Shown here: piece after piece, positions 59,334 to 64,000 of the stretch
How positions within the stretch are numbered: position 1 is the first letter of the stretch
How the letters are laid out: each line of letters begins with the position of its first letter
Made by a program: the position numbers and the translations under genes
From: an uncultured Lachnospiraceae bacterium
Lineage (GTDB): Bacteria; Bacillota; Clostridia; Lachnospirales; Lachnospiraceae
DNA length: 64,000 bases
Assembly: GCA_947305245.1 (NCBI GenBank)
Contig: CAMZDG010000010.1
Coordinates: forward strand, 1-64,000
Direction: 5' to 3'
The notes under the pieces: generated by a model
Told to the model about the DNA's origin: nothing
The model's input: the letters and a program-made list of their open reading frames with translations, nothing else
Database searches by the model: none

Positions 59334-60902
59334 TCACAGATTTTCCTTCTGCTGTGCAATCCACCCCGTGACCCCCTTCGAAAGTCTTTCTTCCATAGGT
59401 GATCCATCGTCAAACATCAAATTGGCATGCATCGCATTCACCAAGCAGTGCTGTCCCATTTCCACGCCGGCACAGATGGATGCAATGCCGCCGTCTCCAT
59501 TTCTAACCCACTCCGGTGTATAGATAAAGCAACGCTTCATCTGCTGCAGTCTCGGAATTCGAGACTCCGCCTCCTTCGCGAAGGAATGAAATTCATCCCG
59601 CTTGCCCAAGGCGAAAAACAGGGTCTTTCCCTTTGCATCATAGAGATCCAGCACCGGATCATCAGGCAGAGCCGTGCTTCCCACCGGGATCACGATGTCG
59701 AAATCATCCATGTATTGATCCATCAGGCGAAGCACAAAGGTCGCTCCGGAAGAATTCCCGAGTAGTACCTTTAGTCCAACGCCCTGCGTTTTTGACGCAA
59801 TAAAATCAAGGATCATCGCATGCACGGGTTCCAGGTATTCCTTGGACCAATACCCTTGCGTACGCCCTGTTTCATCTCGCCATTCATTCGCTATGGGGAT
59901 CAAAAGAAATGCCCCGCCAAGCGATCTTTGATAGCTCTCTGACGCATAAAACTCAGCTCCGGTATAATTAATGCAAAGCTCACCCACCAATGCATTGCTG
60001 GTGCCATGCAGGAAAGAAATCATGGAAAGCTTTCCGTCGTCTGCCCATCCATGCTCCCTTGGATCATACCAGTAATATTTCATGGTCAGATCGCCATAGG
60101 TAAACTTCCCCTCATGGAACAGAGAAAAATACTTCCCCGCTTCATAGGTCGGCGCCGTCGAAACGAAATCTCCCTTAGGGACCTCGCCATACCAGGTCGC
60201 GTAATAAACATTATCCCCGTCCTCCGTAAGCCTTACCACGTCCATAGGTTTCTCTGCCTTTGTATATCCTGGCTTACGGTCAATATACCCTTCCGAGACG
60301 CCGTCCGCATACCAAGTGGCCTGCACGGGATGCATGCCGATCTCTCCCGCTGCCTCAAGCTCCCCCGAGCCGCCGTCTCCCACGTAAAGGCATTCCTTCG
60401 CCTCAAGGCCTAGCTCTTTAAGGCACCGCGCATAAATCTCCTTGTCCGGCTTGCAGACATGCTGTTCATAAGAGAGCATTGCCGCATCGAAATAGGGAAA
60501 AAGCGCGCTTTCCCTGATCTGCACCGCTTCCTCCGAGAAGCAATTGCTGATAAGTCCGATCTTGATCCCCTTTTCCTTTAACTCATCCAGCATCAGGAAA
60601 ATCTCGGGATAGATATATTCTTGCTGAAAGGCTCGGCTCTTTGAATCCACGCGCTTTTGATAGATTTTCTCTAAAAGTTCGTCCGAATAACGACCCAACT
60701 CTTTTAGCGTGTCAGTCAGGGCTTCCTTCGACGTGATCTCTCCCTTGGTCCTGGCATCTTCCGTTTTCCTCCAGACCTTCCGGAACTCTTCAGGCGTCAC
60801 TCCCGCATCCAAGGCCATGTCGCCGCTGAAATAATGCTCACAGCCCACTCCAAAAAGCGTTACTAATGTTGAATACATGTCGAAAATCACTGCCTTGATC
60901 AT
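59334..60902 (-). CDS. Fusion: HAD hydrolase + alpha/beta-hydrolase-like domain
   Basis: 522 residues. The HAD domain covers about 1-215 (VIFDMYSTLVTLF with Asp8, LISNCFSEEAV, CKPDKEIYARCL, LYVGDGGSGELEAA). From about 225 an alpha/beta-hydrolase-like domain follows with the nucleophile elbow LLGNSSGATFVLR (Ser about 378), FALGKRDEFHSF and a final His in EMGQHCLVNAMHAN. The frame is continuous. Partner reactions are unknown: phosphate removal and ester hydrolysis on one substrate is the simplest idea. Confidence 0.75.
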   Translation of the reverse strand: MIKAVIFDMYSTLVTLFGVGCEHYFSGDMALDAGVTPEEFRKVWRKTEDARTKGEITSKEALTDTLKELGRYSDELLEKIYQKRVDSKSRAFQQEYIYPEIFLMLDELKEKGIKIGLISNCFSEEAVQIRESALFPYFDAAMLSYEQHVCKPDKEIYARCLKELGLEAKECLYVGDGGSGELEAAGEIGMHPVQATWYADGVSEGYIDRKPGYTKAEKPMDVVRLTEDGDNVYYATWYGEVPKGDFVSTAPTYEAGKYFSLFHEGKFTYGDLTMKYYWYDPREHGWADDGKLSMISFLHGTSNALVGELCINYTGAEFYASESYQRSLGGAFLLIPIANEWRDETGRTQGYWSKEYLEPVHAMILDFIASKTQGVGLKVLLGNSSGATFVLRLMDQYMDDFDIVIPVGSTALPDDPVLDLYDAKGKTLFFALGKRDEFHSFAKEAESRIPRLQQMKRCFIYTPEWVRNGDGGIASICAGVEMGQHCLVNAMHANLMFDDGSPMEERLSKGVTGWIAQQKENL

Positions 60903-60969
60903 GCCGTCCTCCTCTTTTCGTCGTTATTCACTTCGCCGTTATCTTTTCGCCGTTATCTTTTTCATGAAG

Positions 60970-61554
60970 TCACAATTCCCGTGCCACCTGCTCCCGAAGC
61001 TCCGAAAATGGAATGAACTGCTTCGGCGGGCACTCATGCGCCGTGAGGAACTTCTCCATATCGATCAGGTCATACCATCTTCCAAACTTGTTTCCGCAGC
61101 CGTGATATCTTCCCACGGTCTGATAGCCGATCGCTTCATGAAAACGCTCGCTGTTCCTGTTTAGGTACTCGTCCTCTTCCTCCATCGGAACCGCAACGAC
61201 GGCGTACACGTTCGTCACGTTCTGCCTCCGAAGGATGTCCTCGAGCTTTTCATAAAACAGCCTTCCGAGTCCCTTCCCGTGATGCGCCTCGTCAATATAG
61301 ATCGACGCTTCCGCTGCCCACTGGAACGCAGCCCTGGGATGAAATCTTCCGGCGTAGACGAAGCCTACGATCCTGCCATCCTCCTCCGCCACCAGATAGG
61401 GATACTGGGGCAGGGTGTTTCGGATCCGCCCGCGAAACTCCTCCAACGAAGGCACCTCATACTCGAACGAGACCGCCGTATTTTTTACGTAATATGCATA
61501 GATGGAAAGGATCGCCTCCGCATCCTCTTCCCTGGCTATTCTAAGCTTGATCAT
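60970..61554 (-). CDS. GNAT-family acetyltransferase (phosphinothricin acetyltransferase type)
   Basis: 194 residues. LRIAREEDAEAILSIYAYYV and the acetyl-CoA segment YIDEAHHGKGLGRLFYEKL (about 90-108), followed by NSERFHEAIGYQTVGRYHGCG, match the PAT/YwnH group. These acetylate amino-acid-like compounds such as methionine sulfoximine. The natural substrate here is unknown. Confidence 0.88.
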   Translation of the reverse strand: MIKLRIAREEDAEAILSIYAYYVKNTAVSFEYEVPSLEEFRGRIRNTLPQYPYLVAEEDGRIVGFVYAGRFHPRAAFQWAAEASIYIDEAHHGKGLGRLFYEKLEDILRRQNVTNVYAVVAVPMEEEDEYLNRNSERFHEAIGYQTVGRYHGCGNKFGRWYDLIDMEKFLTAHECPPKQFIPFSELREQVAREL

Positions 61555-61573
61555 CTCTTCCTTCTTCCTTCCG

Positions 61574-61600
61574 CGTCAATGGAAATCGTCCTTGTTGACG
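61574..61600. repeat. REP-like hairpin repeat (copy 3, diverged)
   Basis: CGTCAA...TTGACG encloses TGGAAATCGTCCTTG. It is a diverged member of the family at 56390 and 57405, here entirely between genes. Confidence 0.5.
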
Positions 61601-61601
61601 T

Positions 61602-62492
61602 TTATTTTTCTAATAGGACGGATTGTTTCTCCTGCGCAGGTCCAAAAATCTGAGACGGCACATAACTCATGTTAAAGCGCTTTCCGTCCACGCGCGCATA
61701 TTCTCCCGGTTTTTTCGCTGCCGCATAGAATACGGGCGTCCCCATCATCCCGGTTCTCTCGCACTTATCATCCGTACCTGCAACGACCTTCGCCACCGAC
61801 TCGATCGCCTCGTCAATAATAGATGTTTCCATGACTTCGTGACCGCCATACATCATATCAAACTCAGATTGGCGTTCCTTTAGGTGCATGAGATTTTTCA
61901 AGTAAACGGCAACGGGAAGCGAATTGGGAAATTCCAACAGCGTGTTGCTGTTACAAGCATCGCCGCAGTAACAAAGCCTACTTTTGTGATCGATCAACAC
62001 AATGGAACCTGCCGTGTGTCCGCCACACCACAAAACCTCAATCTTCCTATCTCCCAGGTCAAACTCATCCCCGTCATACAGAGGAAATATCTTGATGGGA
62101 TCCCAGTCTGCAAAATTGTCATCCAAAACCATCTGCTCCCGAAAACCCTCCGGTGCCATCTGCTTCGCAAATTCAAAAACCTGCTCTTTCTTAAGCCCGA
62201 CGCACTCCTGGAAAAATCCAATGTCACGATGATGTAAAAAGCAGTGATCAAAATGGAAATTGCCGCCAATATGATCTGAATGGGCATGCGTGTTGACAAC
62301 CTTGATCGGCTTATTCGTCAGTGTCTCGCAAAAGGCCTTCAGATTACCAATCCCGATGATGGAATCAATGAGCAGCGCATAATCCGCCCCCTCAATGAGA
62401 TAACAGATCGCAGGCGTCGATCCCCCGATATTCTTGATCATCCAACTCTTTTCCGCAATTTCCTCTGCGTAAAAATACGTTAACCTCTCCAT
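61602..62492 (-). CDS. Metallo-beta-lactamase-fold hydrolase
   Basis: 296 residues. The zinc motif THAHSDHIGG (about 68-77), then IEVLWCGGHTAGSIVLIDH and YCGDACNS supply the His/Asp ligands. Cytoplasmic, so an unspecified thioester, ester or phosphodiester hydrolase. A small accessory tail (about 240-296) is unlike glyoxalase II. Confidence 0.88.
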   Translation of the reverse strand: MERLTYFYAEEIAEKSWMIKNIGGSTPAICYLIEGADYALLIDSIIGIGNLKAFCETLTNKPIKVVNTHAHSDHIGGNFHFDHCFLHHRDIGFFQECVGLKKEQVFEFAKQMAPEGFREQMVLDDNFADWDPIKIFPLYDGDEFDLGDRKIEVLWCGGHTAGSIVLIDHKSRLCYCGDACNSNTLLEFPNSLPVAVYLKNLMHLKERQSEFDMMYGGHEVMETSIIDEAIESVAKVVAGTDDKCERTGMMGTPVFYAAAKKPGEYARVDGKRFNMSYVPSQIFGPAQEKQSVLLEK

Positions 62493-62511
62493 GTCTTACC
62501 TCCAATTATTA

Positions 62512-63120
62512 TTATGACCTTTCCCACGCAATTGCCTTCCTGATGCCTTCCCAATCATACAGTCTTTCATAATTTTCGTTAGGAAATTCGGCTTCCCGGT
62601 TCCAGGGCCTGTCAAAAACCTTGACCTTAAGGTTCGGCAAATGGTCAAAAAACTTGAACGCGGAAGGCGAATCCTCAACAGCAAAGTCAAATTTCATCTG
62701 ATAGTAATCCTCAAGCTCCAGACTGAAACCACTGTCCTTCAAAAAATTTTCACGTCCATATTTATTCAGGCAAAACAGTTTCACGTCCTGTAACCCATGC
62801 CTGTCCAGCCATGCGCGGGATGGTTCATAAGAACCAAATGGGCGGCCCGTAATGATCGACACGTCATGACCCCTTTGGATCCACTCATTGATCACTGCGG
62901 ATGCCCCCGGCGTCTCCTCATAGGAAAGGAGCACCTCTGGCTCATGCCCCTTGAAAAGCAGCTGATCATATTGCTCCTCCGTCAGGTCAAAGGCCTTCTG
63001 GAGATTGAAATACCGCATCTTTTCATAAGGCACGTCCTTTCCGAACATCTCCAGAACCAGCTTGGAGAAAGCCCTTGCAGTCTCACACAGACAGTCATCA
63101 AAATCAACGTATATTTTCAT
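62512..63120 (-). CDS. HAD-type 5' nucleotidase-like protein
   Basis: 202 residues. The nucleophile motif YVDFDDCLCETA (Asp7 and Asp9), motif II VSIITGRPF and motif IV FAVEDSPSAFKFF match the 5'(3')-deoxyribonucleotidase-like NT5C/YqfW group. Substrate probably a small phosphate ester. It starts 60 bp after the peptidase gene. Confidence 0.8.
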   Translation of the reverse strand: MKIYVDFDDCLCETARAFSKLVLEMFGKDVPYEKMRYFNLQKAFDLTEEQYDQLLFKGHEPEVLLSYEETPGASAVINEWIQRGHDVSIITGRPFGSYEPSRAWLDRHGLQDVKLFCLNKYGRENFLKDSGFSLELEDYYQMKFDFAVEDSPSAFKFFDHLPNLKVKVFDRPWNREAEFPNENYERLYDWEGIRKAIAWERS

Positions 63121-63180
63121 TTCGCTTCTCCCTTGCCGTCCGTATCATATAAAACCATCCTACCGCTTTTCATCCGAAAG

Positions 63181-63921
63181 TCAGTCTAAAACAATCGACT
63201 CCCCATTCTGACAGATCTGCTCCATCTTTCCATCCTTGATGCGATAAGCCTCTCCAAATAAGGTGTGTTTCCCATTCTCATCAACTATAATAAAGGTCCC
63301 ATTATTCATGGCGATAATTTCATGAACCTTGCTGTCCTCAAAGGCAATGTCCTCCACCACGCGCATGCCGTCCAGCCAATCCTCCCTAAGGACCTCAAAA
63401 TGCGGGAAAATATTGACATTTGTAAGTGCCAGTCCCGGGATCCAGCGCTTGTAATTCGGATCCAGTGCTTCCCCGTCTAGTTCCGGGCTGGCATAAACCA
63501 TTCCCGCACAGTTCATGGAACCCGCACTGTAGGCGATCACAATGCCCTGAAAGCCCGCCAGCTTTTCCTTTAATCCGATCTTTTGAAAGAACGCATTTTG
63601 CGTCGGAACATGCCCGCCTGAGAGTAATACGACATCCATCTCACCCATACGATCAGCCAGATTCTCTTTCCTGTCATCACATATATCCACAAAAGAAACG
63701 CTCAGTCCGCTCATGGGAAATGCTTCTCGCAGGCACCGAAGGATCGAATCATTTCTTTCATACTCTGCCGGCGAGGCTGAAATGATCAAAACCTTCGCAT
63801 TCTCCACCCAATCCTGTTTCAAAAAATAAGTAAATCCGTTGAACGGAAGTAGGGGTGCAGGCTTACGTATTCCGTCTACCTTGACGTCACCGCCGATAGC
63901 ACTCGTTAAATATAGTTTCAT
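63181..63921 (-). CDS. Peptidase S51 (dipeptidase E-like)
   Basis: 246 residues from the ATG at 63921; an in-frame start 24 bases upstream is less likely because TCC/AGGA-type ribosome sequence precedes the inner ATG. MKLYLTSAIGG, VVLLSGGHVPTQNAFF and the nucleophile motif IAYSAGSMNCAG with Ser match family S51. It probably cleaves Asp-X dipeptides or a related amide in the cytoplasm. Confidence 0.85.
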   Translation of the reverse strand: MKLYLTSAIGGDVKVDGIRKPAPLLPFNGFTYFLKQDWVENAKVLIISASPAEYERNDSILRCLREAFPMSGLSVSFVDICDDRKENLADRMGEMDVVLLSGGHVPTQNAFFQKIGLKEKLAGFQGIVIAYSAGSMNCAGMVYASPELDGEALDPNYKRWIPGLALTNVNIFPHFEVLREDWLDGMRVVEDIAFEDSKVHEIIAMNNGTFIIVDENGKHTLFGEAYRIKDGKMEQICQNGESIVLD

Positions 63922-63937
63922 GATTTTCCTCCTTACA

Positions 63938-63968
63938 CGTGCCAAAGGGGACGGTTCTTTCTGACACG
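63938..63968. repeat. REP-like hairpin repeat (copy 4, inverted)
   Basis: CGTGCCA...TGACACG encloses AAGGGGACGGTTCTTTC, the reverse complement of the loop in copies 1 and 2. It lies just upstream of the peptidase gene. The last 32 bases of the window show nothing else. Confidence 0.65.
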
Positions 63969-64000
63969 TTTTAATGATTTTCTGAGATTGTATTGTCAGA

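Overview
The window looks like a chromosome segment from a low-to-mid GC Firmicute of class Clostridia, most likely Lachnospiraceae. This is inferred from protein families only: ECF sigma/anti-sigma pairs joined by ATGA overlaps, a DUF4846 lipoprotein, BlaI/M56 regulation, an AEC transporter and GNAT/NUDIX/HAD-rich accessory genes. Most genes lie on the minus strand.

Positions 1-679 hold the start of a lipoprotein gene cut by the window edge and a 62-bp tandem repeat. Positions 680-26755 are the main accessory region: two integrative mobilizable elements (IMEs) stacked at the 3' end of a tRNA-Gly(TCC) gene. The same tRNA 3'-end core occurs at 680-701, 9550-9571 and inside the intact tRNA (26682-26703), each with a hairpin immediately to its left. 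Element 1 (about 8.9 kb, 680-9571) carries an ECF sigma/anti-sigma cargo pair, a sigma-70-like gene, an XRE repressor, a DUF3847 gene, a MobQ-type relaxase, a replication-initiator-like gene and a tyrosine integrase. Element 2 (about 17.1 kb, 9550-26703) has a similar backbone (XRE repressor, small ORF, MobV-type relaxase, replication-initiator-like gene, integrase) plus about 11 kb of cargo: lipoproteins, ECF sigma/anti-sigma, a solute-binding protein, an AraC/GyrI-type regulator, XRE-TPR and a DUF234 ATPase. Each element has its own 12-bp-spaced direct repeats near both ends, which look like integrase arm sites and independently confirm the boundaries. Inside element 2 are two degenerate ends of a further element family with a different tRNA 3' end (about 15.6 and 19.5 kb).

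From 26.8 to 39.4 kb the window holds a third ECF sigma/anti-sigma (DUF4179) pair, a BlaI-M56 operon with twin operators, XRE-membrane and LytTR regulators, lipoproteins, a nucleoside hydrolase and a CPBP protease. From 39.4 to 49.5 kb there is a sugar-kinase-like gene, a bacteriocin-type two-component/ABC operon, a tRNA-editing protein, an iron alcohol dehydrogenase, an AEC transporter and a Gfo/Idh oxidoreductase. From 49.5 kb to the end there is a one-strand run of small enzyme genes (GNAT, NUDIX, HAD, metallo-beta-lactamase, serine hydrolase, peptidase), including three two-domain fusions, several decaying copies and scattered hairpin repeats that sometimes supply gene stop codons.
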